The notes under the pieces were generated by a model, which was not told the origin of the DNA, did no database searches, and worked only from the letters and a program-made list of their open reading frames with translations. Shown piece after piece: positions 1-11,469 of a DNA stretch of 64,000 nucleotides; the stretch's first letter is position 1, and each line of letters starts with the position of its first letter. This stretch comes from Eulemur rufifrons (lineage: Eukaryota > Chordata > Mammalia > Primates > Lemuridae). The stretch lies in assembly GCF_041146395.1 (NCBI RefSeq), contig NC_090986.1:45234001-45298000 (forward strand), given 5' to 3'. The position numbers and the translations under genes were made by a program.

Positions 1-480
1 CTCTTCACTCAGAGATTTCCAGGATGTATCTTTTTTATATTTCTATCCTCTAAATTTCATCCATTCTGTTTTTAAACCTTTTATTCTACCCAATACTCCT
101 TGGAAATTTCATGGGGTACTTCCATTATTTTACTACCACTTATATGCCTATTACTGCCAATTCTATTTTTTCTTTCCTCTTAAATCTTTCTGTGCTCAAA
201 ATTCGTGCATACACACACCTAGTGAATGTTCTACAGATACTTCAAATAAATACAAAACAAAACTTATTTTCTTCTCAACGCCTATTCTTCCTTATTTATA
301 TTTGTTAACCTTTGTACAATTTGGAACTATGGAGTTTTATGTATCTTTTATCTTTTTCTGATCCTCTTATATCATGATTAATCATGTACTTCTAAACATA
401 TTTCAAATCCTTCATACACTTTCCATTCCTACCCACTACTACTATCTAATATCAAGCCTTCCTTATGTCTTATCTGATGT
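1..480 (+). repeat. AT-rich stretch, possibly a very decayed L2 (LINE2) body
   Basis: The stretch is rich in pyrimidines on this strand (runs such as 'ctttccattcctacccacta'), which resembles the C/T-rich coding part of L2 elements. The match is weak and broken, and no reading frame survives. It could equally be unique intergenic DNA. The open frame from 111 to 308 has no recognisable domain. Confidence 0.25.
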
Positions 481-694
481 AAACTTGAATTTTAAATAAA
501 CAATGTATAACTTTCTACTATGACTGTGTCCCATATATAAGTATGCATCATACATGAAATAAACATATATTTATGGGACATATGTATACATGAGTATAAG
601 CATGTATACATGCTTATGAGTAGAAGGATTATTTTAATAGACATCTAGTGATTTCCATGACTTCAGCTTAATAGTTCTTCAAACCATCTTCATT

Positions 695-925
695 GCAACC
701 CTAGCTGCTTTAACAACAACAAAAAATTTTGATGACTTTATGCAATAAAAGTTTATTCTCAAGTCCACTGCGAGTAGTAGGGAGGCGATGATGTCACTGT
801 TCCACACAATCCTTGATCCAGCCAGGCTGAGAGAGTCTCTGCCATTTTCAACCTGTGGCTCTGCAAGCTCTTTTGATGTCAGGATTCTCTGCTGGATCGA
901 CTGCATACAGCTAGCAGATAGAGAA
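695..925 (-). repeat. LTR-like repeat fragment (probably ERVL-MaLR)
   Basis: In the + direction it reads 'gcaataaaagtttattctc', then 'gtggctctgc' and 'gatgtcaggattctctgctg'. These follow the order of an old mammalian LTR-like repeat that I know in reverse orientation. A related piece lies near 2.2 kb. The subfamily cannot be fixed by eye. The 75-codon minus-strand frame inside it is a by-product. Confidence 0.45.
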
Positions 926-2215
926 AGAAAATAGAAGATTATGCATGTTTCTATGGTCCAAATCTAGAAAGAGCATACCTTCCTTTTGCACACTATCCAG
1001 TGATATGGGATTTGTTCACATATCAGTGTGAGTAGGGCAAGGAAACATTGTATACCTGTGGAATAGAAATGCTTTAATGAACAACTTATAGGTTTCTACC
1101 ATAGTCTACTTTTCAAGCAAACAAATATCCCTTCCGTTTCTTCCTCTTTCCACACATGGAACACATTAAACCTCTTTTTAAAGAGAGATGGCTCAAAATC
1201 CTTTTAATTGCTGCACCTAGCATCTAGCTCAAAGTCCACAATATCCAGATAATGTAGTTTTAATTTCTGTTTTTGACATCTGATGTCAATAATTCCAGGA
1301 TGTAAAAATGAGTTATCTGTGTTCTTGCCACCACTCAATGTACACACACACACACACACACACACACATGCTCACAAAAAATAAAACTCTCATTTGGAAA
1401 GACTAATATAAGAGATCTTATAGTCATGGTAGTTTTGAATTTTTTTGGTAGATATCAAATCACCCCCATGAAGACAGGGGAAGTCTTTGATTACATCCTG
1501 ATCATACTATGTGGGAAGAATTCTTTTATCCATTGTTCTATCTCTTTCCAGTATGTTCTTTCATGCTTTGGTATCCATTATCCATAATGACAATGACTGA
1601 AATATGTGTTGAGAGGCATTCCTCTGAGAAGGGCACAATATTTTGGCCATTTTTCAATAGTTACTTGCCAGTGCAAATTTGAGATCACTCAAAATATTTT
1701 AATGTCAGTTTCTGAGTTTCATTGATAATAGACTTTCTCAAATATTTAATAGGTTCTAATCTATCTTCTTCCAGCCAGTTTCAGGTGCCAGAAAACACAT
1801 CCAAAGTTATTTCCTAGATATGATTCTCAAACCTGATTATTTATTTGTTTATTCAGTCAATGCCTCTGTCCCAATGGTGGTAGCCTTGAGGATATCTTAG
1901 ATAATATACTTGATTCCAAAGGCTAAATACTTAATCAGAGCTTTATTTCCAGGGTCTTTTTCCCTTAAAAATATTTCTCAGCTTTATTTTTTTATCATTT
2001 GAGATCTACAAGTATTCTTTTTTTCGCCTAATCCAATAAAGCTGCACAAATCTGGACTCTATCATTCCTTTGTTTTGTTTGCAAACTAAACAATGCTTAC
2101 ACAAGCTTTTCTTTTCCTACTAATAACCACTTACCAACCAAGCCAACATCATGTGTTCAGATTTTGGCCACAGCACCACATCACTTCCAGGTCCCAATGT
2201 CTGTTACTTAGGGAA
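926..2215. other. Unassigned AT-rich sequence
   Basis: I recognise nothing here apart from the (AC)n tract listed separately. There is no open frame of note, no splice pattern I would trust, and no transposon end that I can place. Confidence 0.5.
1342..1368. repeat. (AC)n microsatellite
   Basis: About 13 uninterrupted AC units are followed by 'atgctcac'. This is a simple repeat, likely variable in length between individuals. Confidence 0.95.
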
Positions 2216-2219
2216 GTGG

Positions 2220-2390
2220 TATTAGCTATTGTAATAGATAAATTTCAATGGCTTAACATAAAAAAAGTTTAATGCCTGATCACATAAAGTCCAATGTATG
2301 GAGCGAGGGAGTGGGGAAACTCCATTCAGTCAAAGGGACTGAATTGGCAGACTCACAGCTTCAGCATGTTTAGCAATCAACTAGCCTGTC
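2220..2390 (-). repeat. LTR-like repeat fragment (probably ERVL-MaLR)
   Basis: The text 'tgtaatagataaatttcaat', 'ggcttaacataaaaaaagtt' and 'aaagtccaatgt' follows the antisense start of the same old LTR-like family seen at about 0.7 kb. The later part of the family consensus is missing or too worn to see. Confidence 0.4.
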
Positions 2391-2394
2391 TCTG

Positions 2395-2905
2395 CCAGTT
2401 TTCTTTCTGAAATGCAAATCTAATAACATCACTTTCTTTGTTGAACTCTTACTATGAATTTCTTACTATGTTGAGAATAAAATCCAAAATCCTTAACATG
2501 CCACGCAAAGATTTGTTTTGAACTCTTCTATCTCTCCCACAAACTATAGATCCAGTAGCACAGAGTTGCTTAAATATATCTGCATTTTCAATCTCTTTTC
2601 CTGATCATATAATGTTCCTTTCTGGGAATTCCTCCAGAACTGGTAGGTACCACCATGTTCATCCAGCAGAATCTAACTCAATGTCACCCCATCATGGACG
2701 GCTTTTCCAAAGTCCACATCTGACAAAGATAATTGACTTTTCTTCATATAATCTCTTGAAGTTAGTTATGGTTTTGCATTTAAAATGATACATTCTACAG
2801 ATTTTTACAATTTCTTCTTATTGACCTATACAAATCCTAAAATTATAGGTTTTCCTTAATACCTAGCTCAGTGCCTGAACTGAAAGAAGCCAAACAGATA
2901 TTTAC
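2395..2905 (+). repeat. L2 (LINE2) fragment, 3' half
   Basis: The order of L2 landmarks is kept: 'taataacatcactttctttg' (for the 'gatcatgtcactcc' block), 'gagaataaaatccaaaatcc' (a hallmark L2 phrase), the pyrimidine-rich middle, and a worn end 'acctagctcagtgcctgaac'. It is an ancient CR1-group LINE, long dead and with no useful frame. Confidence 0.6.
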
Positions 2906-3335
2906 TGAAATATACTGCATTCTTAGCTTTTCCTAAACTACATTGTAGCTAGCAGTAGCTATATGTTTGGCACTAAATGTTTTAATATTTCTGAAAACTA
3001 TGAATTATATTGTCTATAATTCACAGTACCTATGTTTATAAACATAAATAGCCATTTGCATTTTATCTGACTCCATGATATTTTTTCTTGGAGTTCAATG
3101 ACTTCTGTTTGTTTGTCTGAGTAAAGAGATTTTCCTTTTCTTGTTGTAGTGTTCTTTCATTTTCTGAAAAACTTAAAATTTTAAGAATGTGTATATCATG
3201 GTAGATATTTGCATATGTAGCATGTTTGAACATGATTTTGAAGCATTTTCATTTTTATAAATTATTCAGAAAACCTAATTTCAAGTTGAGAATAGGTCTG
3301 TGTTACTGAGATTTGATTGTGCTTGAATTTAATTT
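2906..3335. other. Unassigned AT-rich sequence
   Basis: AT-rich sequence between an L2 relic and an LTR-like repeat. I see no open frame, transposon end or tandem structure. Confidence 0.5.
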
Positions 3336-3339
3336 CAGA

Positions 3340-3731
3340 GATACATTAATCTGTGTGACGTTTAGTTTTATGTGTCAACTTGACTAGGCTAAGAGATGCC
3401 CAGATAGCTGACAACATATTATTTCTGGGTGTGTCTGTGAAGGTATTTCTGGAAGATATTAGCACTTGATTCAGTAGACTCAATAAAGACCTGCCTCACC
3501 AATGTGGGTGGACATTGTCCAATCCATTGAGAGCCACAATAGAACAAAATGGCAGCATAAGGGTGAATTTACTCTCTTTATTTCAGCTGGGACATCCATC
3601 TTCTACTGCCTTTAATATTGGTGTTCCTGGTTTTCGGGCCTTCAAACTCAGACTGAATTATACCATTGACTTCCCTTGTTCTCCAGCTTGCTGACGAGAG
3701 ATTGCGGGATTTCTTGGCTTCCATAATAAAT

Positions 3732-3768
<37 letters not shown>

Positions 3769-3810
3769 ATATTGGTATTTTTCTCCAGAGAACCCTGCCT
3801 AATACATCTG
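3340..3810 (+). repeat. LTR-like interspersed repeat, nearly full length
   Basis: It begins near 'ttttatgtgtcaacttgact', runs through 'gtccaatccattgag' and 'cagctgggacatccatcttc', holds an AATAAA-like 'ccataataaatc', and ends at 'gagaaccctgcctaatac'. These are the start, middle and end landmarks of a common mammalian repeat about 450 bp long. I recognise the consensus but will not name the subfamily. A second, more diverged member in the same orientation lies at 6.69-7.15 kb. A (TC)n tract has grown just after the polyadenylation-like signal. Confidence 0.65.
3735..3763. repeat. (TC)n microsatellite
   Basis: About 14 TC units directly follow 'aataaatcaa' in the LTR-like repeat, where the family often has 'ctctctctc'. 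It looks like an expansion of that native sequence. Confidence 0.9.
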
Positions 3811-3905
3811 ACTTCTATTATATATAATGTATAGATGCCTAATATATCTGGCTTCTACCATATATATTATACCCTGCCTAATACAGCTGGCTTCTACTGT
3901 ATATA
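3796..3905. repeat. Tandem repeat, about 40-bp unit, three copies
   Basis: Units start at 3796, 3836 and 3875, each with 'tgcctaata' followed by 'ctg(a/g)cttcta' and an AT-rich tail. The first unit begins within the last bases of the LTR-like repeat ('ccctgcctaatac'). The tandem array was therefore made by duplicating that repeat's end plus its flank. Confidence 0.85.
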
Positions 3906-5065
3906 AAGAACTATGTTACACTCTTAAAATTGACTACTATTTCCTGCCTTCATTAAACTTTAGAGAAGATAATATTTGATTAAGAGGCTTTGAGAGCAAG
4001 GCTAGCCTCAGTCTTTGATATTTTCTGAAATGACTCTGTGGTTCATGTTTTTAATTTTCTATTTCCAGAATGTTAATTTAGACTTTCACTAGTTATTTAT
4101 ATGCCTTAAAACAATGATTTATCTTTAAAACCATCTTTCTCAGAGATTAGGCTTCTCAGCTTTTTCCTCAAAACTACTGCTGGCTAAACTGACAAGACAA
4201 ATACTGAAAGGACAACATTGTAATCCTTGTCTCTGAAGTGTCTCTGTCTGATGTTATACGATGGAGGATACATTTTGCATTTTAGATACCTGACTTTCCT
4301 TTCCAACTTCTTTATTAGCCAACTGTGTAGTGTCTGAGGAAGTGAGGCACTGAATCTTTATTTTATTATCTTACAAATTCAATGCATAGTGACTGAGTTG
4401 CAATAAATGAGATAATATTATGCATACATTCCAACAATGTTAGAGACTTTTGGAAGCTGCTAAGTCACTTCAATTCCATTTTGGAATTAACACAGAATAG
4501 CTGCTAAATGGGTGAATAAAAGAATATCAAATATCAGAATTACTGGCCACATATTTCTGGTTCTTCCTCTGAATGAGATATTACTCATCAATAAGTGTTT
4601 TTATGATTTTCAAAACACAAAGATAACGTACAAATAAACCACACAAAGCTTTTTATTTTCTTTCTTCCTGGAGATATGCTACAGACATAAATCTAGCCCA
4701 TTGAACAACTCTTCTGTATTAAGAGGTACAATCACCCATGAGTGACTATGGATCATTCTTTTCAAATATATACAATATTCCTCATGAAATCCTTTGAAAT
4801 AATGGAAATGAACTGGAGTTTTTTAATGACTGTATTTCTCTTGGATTATTTATAAAATATGATATCAAACATAAAAGGGAAACTAGGTGACCATTATTAA
4901 TAAATCAATTAATCAGAAATATATTATTTAATGGCTATTCTTTATTCAGGAAAACTAAGCTTCTTTTTTATGTTTCAATTACATATAAATCATAATGGAA
5001 TTGATGTTGGTAGTATTTAACATGTTCTTCTTAAACTGTCCTTCTTTGAAATTTCCAAAACATTT
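3906..5065. other. Unassigned AT-rich sequence
   Basis: I see no recognisable repeat, gene or RNA in this stretch. It lies between a tandem repeat and a MIR relic. Confidence 0.5.
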
Positions 5066-5069
5066 CAAT

Positions 5070-5200
5070 CTGTATTATGCTATTTAGTCACCACCACAAC
5101 AAGGTAAGAAATATGTTCACTTTACATATGAGGAAATGGATATTTTAGAAATTTAAATGATTTTTTTCTAAAATTATATATTGAGAAAATTGTAGTATAA
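5070..5200 (-). repeat. MIR fragment (core region, reverse)
   Basis: 'caccaccacaacaaggtaag' followed by 'tttacatatgaggaaatgga' matches the antisense MIR core (in consensus, 'tcacaacaaccctg' ... 'attttacagatgaggaaactg'). It is a tRNA-derived ancient SINE and inactive. Confidence 0.5.
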
Positions 5201-6685
5201 GGAATGAAACATACATCTTCTGATTTTAAGGCTTTAATATTTAAACAAAAACAAACACAAAAAGAACTTCAAAAGCTAACACCAGGAAGAGACTGGTACT
5301 CTCATTCCCTCAGGCTTCGAAGATGAGGACTAAGTCCTGCCAATTCTGACTGTCTCGTTTATTCAAAGAGCTAGAATAGAAAGTTCAGAAGTCTTTGGGG
5401 ACCCACTCTAAAGGCACCGGATTTGGCACTGAAAACATTCCTAAAGCACAGATTGAAGCAGGAGCAAGAAAAGGGAAACATTTGCAGTATGCAACTTGTA
5501 TTTGAAGACATTTTAAATTATGATTTGATTAATGTTTTTGCAGTAGCATCAAGGATCAGGACAAACTCAAGCACAGAGACCTCTGGGATAGGGGTTACAG
5601 CAAGTTAAAGTTTGGCCTATGGACACCAAAAGCATCCTTCTGTGTTGTAAAAATAATAAAAATGAGTTAAATGAGGCATTTGGGGATACTAAATCTAAGG
5701 TCTGTATCTCTGCCAAAAGATGCAATAGAAACAGCCACATTTCTCCCAACTGCTATTTGTGTTGCTGTTGCCAAATTCACCAGTGTAATGTCCATTAAAA
5801 TAACATCTTTGGAAAATAGCACAGGGTCAATGTTGTCTACGAGAATGAGAAAAACAGAAAGAAGAAAATGGCACTCATGACAACCTCTAACTGAGTAACC
5901 ACGGGGAATCAAACTTCTGAAGAAAAAAAAAATCCATCACAAGAAGTACATAAAAGGAGGAAAACCATATCAGATCAAAATAAGTTTTATCATTGTATTT
6001 ACTCACAGTTCAAAGGTAAAAAAATAAAGTGGATCACCATCTCATTGATTTATCACTCAGTTGCCTTCTTCATTTTTCAAAGCAATAATACAGAAACCTC
6101 TGTATGTCAATGTGTGATGAGAATCCTCACTTACGATTTGGTAGTCTCTCAATTCAGCATCCTCTGACTTTTCAAAACATAATCACATGTTGGTGAAGTC
6201 ATTCATGTCTCAGACCCTTGAGTCAATTCTTTCATGAAAAAGCAAGATTCAGGTTAGTAACCTATGATAGTAATGACAATTTGTTCTTGGATCAGCCTTA
6301 ACCTTCCTCAGAGTCATTATCCTCTCTGGTTTCCCAGGGACTAAATTATGCCTGACCTTCTACCAGTCAAAGCAGTGCGTTACAATGTGACAATCCAGAT
6401 ATGTACCTCTGACCATTAATTCCACCTCCTCCATGAAAACGTACTTTGCATTTGAACACAGTTTAGGATTTCGACAGATGTTTATACTAATATCCTATTT
6501 TTCAAAATACATTTAAACACATTCCCCATTTTCCACATCATACATTGCCATCTCATGACTAACTCTTGGCTTCTCCAGATCTGTTTTTCATCTCAGCTCT
6601 GACTTTTCAACAGGGTGCTTATCCTAGATAAGTCTCATCTTTGATCACCTATTGTTCAGGTGATGGATGTTTTCTCTTCCAAGTA
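5201..6685. other. Unassigned sequence with two short open frames
   Basis: No repeat family is recognised. Open frames at 5423-5608 (+), 5671-5880 (+) and 5667-5912 (-) overlap one another on opposite strands, have no domain or signal, and lack convincing splice sites. I read them as chance frames. Confidence 0.45.
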
Positions 6686-6691
6686 AAATAA

Positions 6692-7150
6692 TACCTGTGA
6701 TGGTTCATTTTATGTGTCAACTTGCCTGGGCCATGGCATTCCCATATATTTGGTCAAAAATTATTGTGGATATTTCTGCAAGGCTGTTTGGGATGAGATT
6801 AAATTTTAAATCAGTGTATCTGAGTAAAGTAGATTGCCTTGCAATGGATGGTGGGCCTTATATAATCAGTTGAAGGCCTACTAGAACAAAAAAGACACAC
6901 CTTCCACAAGAAAGAAAAAATTCTCTATCAGGTAGCCTTTGAACTGCATCTGCAACATTGCTTTTTCCTGGACAGCTTTTGGATTTTCCTGGGTCTCCAC
7001 CTTGCTGGTTAAGCCTGCAGATTTTGCACTTGCTAGCTTACATAATCAGGTAAGGCAATTCCTTTTAATAAATATATAAAAATATATATATACACACACA
7101 TATATGTATCTCCTGTTGGTTCTGTTTTTTTCTGGAAAACTTTAATACAG
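6692..7150 (+). repeat. LTR-like interspersed repeat, second member
   Basis: It starts at 'ggttcattttatgtgtcaac' and carries 'gagtaaagtagattgcc', 'cagttgaaggcct', 'ctgggtctccaccttgctgg' and the end 'ttggttctgtttttttctgg'. It is the same broad family as the copy at 3.34 kb but a different subtype, with an AT/AC-rich simple stretch (7070-7105) before its end. The direct orientation of the two copies is probably coincidence, because their sequences differ a lot. Confidence 0.6.
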
Positions 7151-7870
7151 TACATCTTTAGCAATTTATTTACATTCTTAAAAGGGTAGTACTATAATAA
7201 CATGGAAAGCCTTAATTAAAACTGTACCACTCTTTTATTTTCATGATCATTCCCCTATAGCACTTTCATTTTGGCCCATATTGATTTATTTTTATAAAAT
7301 CATCATATTTATTGATGGCTTACATTATGATGTTATAGATGTGTTCTAAGTTCTGCATTCCACAATACATTATAAATGATAGTCACATTGGATAACTATA
7401 ACACAATTAGAGTTTACTATAACTACTATAATTTATTTATCATAATTTTTGAAAAGTCATGTGGACTTAAAATTTTTAATATTTAAGAAATATTGATAAT
7501 AAACTTGTGTATAGATGTATAAGTAGGAATTAAAAGCTATGAGCATTTTTACTCACTAAAAACTGTGATAATACCTGTTCATGTATTAAACTATATATAT
7601 TATATATATTAACCATCAGCAGTATACAAGTATTTGTGACATAGAACACTAGTATATATTATATATTGTCATCTACAAAATGTTTTACAGATACATGACA
7701 ATGAAATGAATTTAAAATAGTATAAAAATTATTACCAAAATGTCAGAATACCCAGCAATCTTTAATTTTTATACTTAAATATTGCATCATTTATAATTTA
7801 AATTGAAGATTCGGCATTCGATAGAGATCCAAGATTTTTTAACCTAATCAAATTGTTAATTTTTTATAGC
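7151..7870. other. Very AT-rich unassigned sequence
   Basis: Long AT runs, including 'atatatattatatatatt', and no identifiable element or gene. Confidence 0.5.
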
Positions 7871-7874
7871 TTTA

Positions 7875-8115
7875 TTAGAAATAAAGTATTGCAATTTTTT
7901 CCTCTGAGTATTATTTTGCTTATATTTGATGTATTCATATATAATAAATTTATTATTGTGTTTTTCTAAATATCCTTTTATTCAGGCTTTGATATCTTTT
8001 TTTACTTTAGAATTATTCTTAAATTGTTGCTTAGTTTCCAAGTAGCAGGGGTTTTATTTAATTCTAATACTGTGATTTCTAGATTTGTGCATTGATTTAC
8101 TATATAAATTACTAC
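7875..8115 (-). repeat. L1M-type LINE fragment, antisense
   Basis: 'ttattcttaaattgttgctt', then 'agtttccaag' and 'tttaattctaatactgtgat' track the antisense L1 ORF2 endonuclease region (in consensus, 'ttaagagtgtgttgtttaatttccaa' and 'tattgatttctag'). The copy is short, old and eroded. Confidence 0.45.
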
Positions 8116-9080
8116 CTAATCAGCTTTTATAAATGGTCAATGAGTGGTTTGTACTCTTAATACTAATATTAGGACTATAAAGAAACTAACACTACAAGTG
8201 AATTGGAAAACAAACAAACAAGAAGCTTTTTAAAGCCAAAGAGTATGTCCTTAATGGCAATTAAAACTGGCTTAATTATGTTTGTGCAAATAACATATCA
8301 TAAAAACACAAATATTAAATATAAAAATGCAAAAATAATAAAAATAAATAATATATTATTAATAGATATCTTATCTAACCATGTAAGCCCATGAAACAAG
8401 AGTAGATCAACAATAAATAATAGGAAAATCTATATGATACAGTCATGAAACTAGTGATGATAATTCACCAAAAACTATTACATTTATAAAATTATTCCTT
8501 AGTTATTACATAATAATTTGAAACTTAGATAAAACACCATAAGAGTAGTGTCATGCAGGAGTATTATAACTAAAGTCTAATTTTTTTAAAAGTATAAATA
8601 CTGGATCTTTGTCAAGCAAATACTAAATGATGTGCTGGTGTACTGCTTAAAGGTAGGCTCTGCAGTAATTCAAATAGAGACCATATCTGGATGAATTGGG
8701 ACACCAGCCACAAAGCGGTTGGATAACACAAACTTAGAAATTGGTTGTATAATATAGACTTAGAAATTTCTGTAGCAATAGGTCCAGAATAACACTACAA
8801 ACAAATATAGTGCATTTTCATCTCTTACACATTTTACCATCCAGCAACTTATTAATAGTAGGTTTAGTAAAATGTTCACCATAAAGAATATTTAGTGAAT
8901 TATATTTTTTTATTTTGGGGTATTTTTATTTATTAATAAATGGAATGGTCATTTAAAATAATAGATTGGCAATTAAAAACAATTTTATTTTTAATTGAGA
9001 ATATTTATGTGAAATTATAGAAATGATGTTACTGATATTAGAGTATGATACCTGAAATAAGAACTACCCTTCACATACCT
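8116..9080. other. Unassigned AT-rich sequence
   Basis: Around 8.72-8.77 kb there is a loose local repeat of the phrase 'gacttagaaatt' / 'aacttagaaatt'. The 63-codon frame at 8203-8394 is lysine- and isoleucine-rich, as expected by chance in AT-rich DNA. I recognise nothing else. Confidence 0.45.
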
Positions 9081-9081
9081 A

Positions 9082-9190
9082 TATGCACAGCTACACAGGA
9101 GGCTGAGGCAGAAGAATTGCTTGAGCCCAGGAGTTTGAGGCTTATTTCTGATCAAAATAAAGAAACCCTGTCTCAACAGCAACAACAAAA
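9082..9190 (+). repeat. Alu monomer fragment
   Basis: 'cagctacacaggaggctgag' and 'gcttgagcccaggagtttga' belong to the right-arm type of a 7SL-derived Alu, and the copy ends in 'aaaccctgtctcaacagcaa' plus an A-rich tail. The head and most of the middle are absent, so this is an old fragment or monomer. Confidence 0.75.
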
Positions 9191-9310
9191 AACAACTGTC
9201 ACTCAAAAAATATTTATTGGGTGTCTTCCAAATACTAGACTGTAAATAAAACAGATAACCTTTGCGGTTTTGGAAAGCACATTCTATGTTTAGTGACAAA
9301 GGGAGAATAA
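9191..9310 (-). repeat. L2 3' end, antisense
   Basis: 'aaaaatatttattgggtgtc' followed by 'ccaaatactagactgtaaat' matches the reverse of the L2 tail (consensus sense: 'gcgctcaataaatatttgttgaatg'). It abuts the A-rich tail of the Alu fragment. Confidence 0.5.
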
Positions 9311-9727
9311 AATATAATACATGTTAAATGTGAAACAAAAACTGAATTAGTATGTCTTTTTCTGTGAATTAACATGAATTATTTCCTGTTCTCTTTCTAA
9401 TTTACTTAAATTTCATTTATTTTTATCTACTAAATCTCCATTAATAGATTTTAACCAATTTCTAAAATCTGAACTATATGGAAAATAAAATTTAAAAACT
9501 GAAATATAAAGCTTGTCAATTTATTTTGTTTTAGTGGAAACCTCTAAAATATATTTTTTGCTGACATACAGATACATCACATTTTCCATGTTGTCTGGTA
9601 GAGGATTTGTATATTTTTAGCTACAGCATTCCAATGTCAATTGTCACATTTTATAGGGAGCTGCTTTTATACAGTCATAATTGCATAAATCACTCAAAAT
9701 CACTATATTTGCAAAATAAACTTTATG
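9311..9727. other. Unassigned AT-rich sequence
   Basis: The left flank of the mariner element. No element or gene is recognised. Confidence 0.5.
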
Positions 9728-9729
9728 TA

Positions 9730-10978
9730 TGAAATGTCCGATTTCCTTAAGTACTAAGTTTGACAGTTGATATCTCTAACATTTCACTTTGACACTTGTT
9801 TTATTTTTATTGTGAAAGTATATCCTCATTCTTTCAAACTCATGTTTTGGCTTGTGATTGTCTTCCAATTTTTTTTTTTAGAGCAATTTTTGTGACACGA
9901 TGGATAAGTCAAAAATTCATGTTATTTTTGAATATGAGTTCCCTCATGGAACCAATGGAGCGCAGACAGCTCAAAATAGCAACGAAGTGTTTGGGAAGCA
10001 TGTGGCTAATGGACACACAATATGTCTATGGTTTGAGAAGTTCTGTTCTGGTGAGTTTAATCTTGAAAATGAGCCACGTGGGCAACCTGTCACCAAAGTG
10101 GATAATGATCAGCTGAAAACTGTAGCGGAAGTGAATCCTACGTGTGAATTAGCAGCAAGGTTTGACATCACTATTACAACCATATTGGACCACTTTAAAT
10201 AAGTCATCAAGGTAAAGAAGCTGGATAGATGGGTTCCACATGAATTAAACAAGCATCAGAAGAGAAATCATCTCGAAATTTGCCTTTCTTTGCTGTCATG
10301 ACATAAAGATGAACCATTTCTACACCGTACTGTTACATGTGATGAAAAATGGATTCTTTTTGGCAGTAGCAAGCTATGGTCACAATGGTTGGATAAAGAT
10401 GAAGTGCTGAAACACAGTCCAGAACTGAATATTCATCAAAAAAAAAGCTAATGGTGTCTGTTTGGTGGTCCAGCACTGTTATTATCCACTACAGCTTCAT
10501 GAAACCTGGTCAATCGATTAGAGTGGATGTCTACTGCAATCAGTTGGAGGAAATGATGAAGATGCTTGTGATTATGTAGCTGAGATCGGTCAACAGAGAT
10601 AGGCCGGCCAATCCTCTTGCAAGATAATGCTCGACCACATGTCACACAAACAAAGCTGCTCAAACTACAGAGACTGGACTTGGAAACTCTCTGTCATCCA
10701 CCTTATTCACAAGAGCTTGCACCAACTGCCTACCACTTCTTCCAGGCTTTGGACCACTTCTTGCAAGGAAAAATATTCAATTATCAACAAGCTATGGACG
10801 ACATCTTTCACAATTTCATTGTCACTCGCTCTCCAGGCTTCTTTGCTGCTGGCATAAACAAGCTACTGTTAAGGTGACAAAACTGGGTCGATAGTTAAGG
10901 GGCATACTTCGATTAATTGTACTGCTTCTTGTTTGAAATATAATAAACTAAAATTCTGATTTGAAATCAGACATTTCA
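9730..10978 (+). mobile_element. Mariner DNA transposon, Hsmar2-like, nearly full length
   Basis: Both ends are visible. The left end reads TGAAATGTCCGATTTC, and the right end is its inverse with one difference (GAAATCAGACATTTCA). Each is flanked by TA (9728-9729 and 10979-10980), the target duplication made by mariner transposases. The length of about 1.25 kb fits the roughly 1.3 kb of the family. Inside lies a damaged transposase gene on the + strand. It moved by cut-and-paste when active and cannot move now. The Hsmar2 assignment rests on recalled protein similarity. A lineage-specific mariner of the same clade is the alternative. Confidence 0.9.
9900..10880 (+). pseudogene. Mariner transposase pseudogene
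   Basis: The enzyme would cut and join transposon ends in the nucleus with a DDD catalytic triad. The start at 9900 gives MDKSKIHVIFEYEF, a typical mariner N-terminus, followed by the helix-turn-helix DNA-binding part and 'KVDNDQLK'. The same frame meets TAA at 10200 and TGA (probably from CGA) near 10300. It then gives VTCDEKW with the first catalytic Asp at 10341-10343. A frame change follows in the A-run near 10440, and another before QDNARPH (second Asp 10623-10625). The third catalytic Asp, expected 35 residues later, is Ala (gcc, 10728-10730). The family is about 350 residues. Stops, frame changes and the lost Asp make it dead. Confidence 0.9.
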
Positions 10979-10980
10979 TA

Positions 10981-11465
10981 TTTAAAGACAATACACTGTG
11001 TGACAAAAAGACTGGAAACAAAATAGCATATTGATATAAATATATTATATAAATAAATATTTTAATGGTTTTTTGAATATATTTTTTGTTTTCCTAATTT
11101 TCCGTAGGAATTAGATCTCCCTGTTTAAGTCTGCAACTTAAGAAGCTAAAATTTCTCCCCATTAGAAGTACAGTAATAACTTTGTAATTAGTGAAATTAT
11201 TGTCACACTGCATAATCAGCTCATTGAACACACACATTATAGTAAGAAAAAATAATAAAAAATCCTTGATAGTAACATAACTGTCCCATTAAAGTCTTGA
11301 TTAACTTTATAACAATAATACAGTATCATTTTGCTTTTATAAATTAGCAGACAAATTGGAAATATATCAAACAGTGCTCCTGGATCTTCTCAGAAGGGAA
11401 GGATGCTTAATTAAAATAATATAATGCTGGCAACATTAATTTCTTATTGTGGGGATTTAGCAACT
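10981..11465. other. Unassigned AT-rich sequence
   Basis: The right flank of the mariner. It contains 'aaatatattatataaataaa' and otherwise nothing that I can assign. Confidence 0.5.
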
Positions 11466-11469
11466 CATT

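Noticed and set aside
5423..5912. Cluster of overlapping open frames on both strands
   Set aside because: There is no conserved domain, no credible splice sites, and mutual overlap. Chance frames fit better.
3340..7150. Two similar LTR-like repeats in the same direction as the two ends of one provirus
   Set aside because: The copies belong to clearly different subtypes, and nothing retroviral is visible between them, so separate insertions are more likely.
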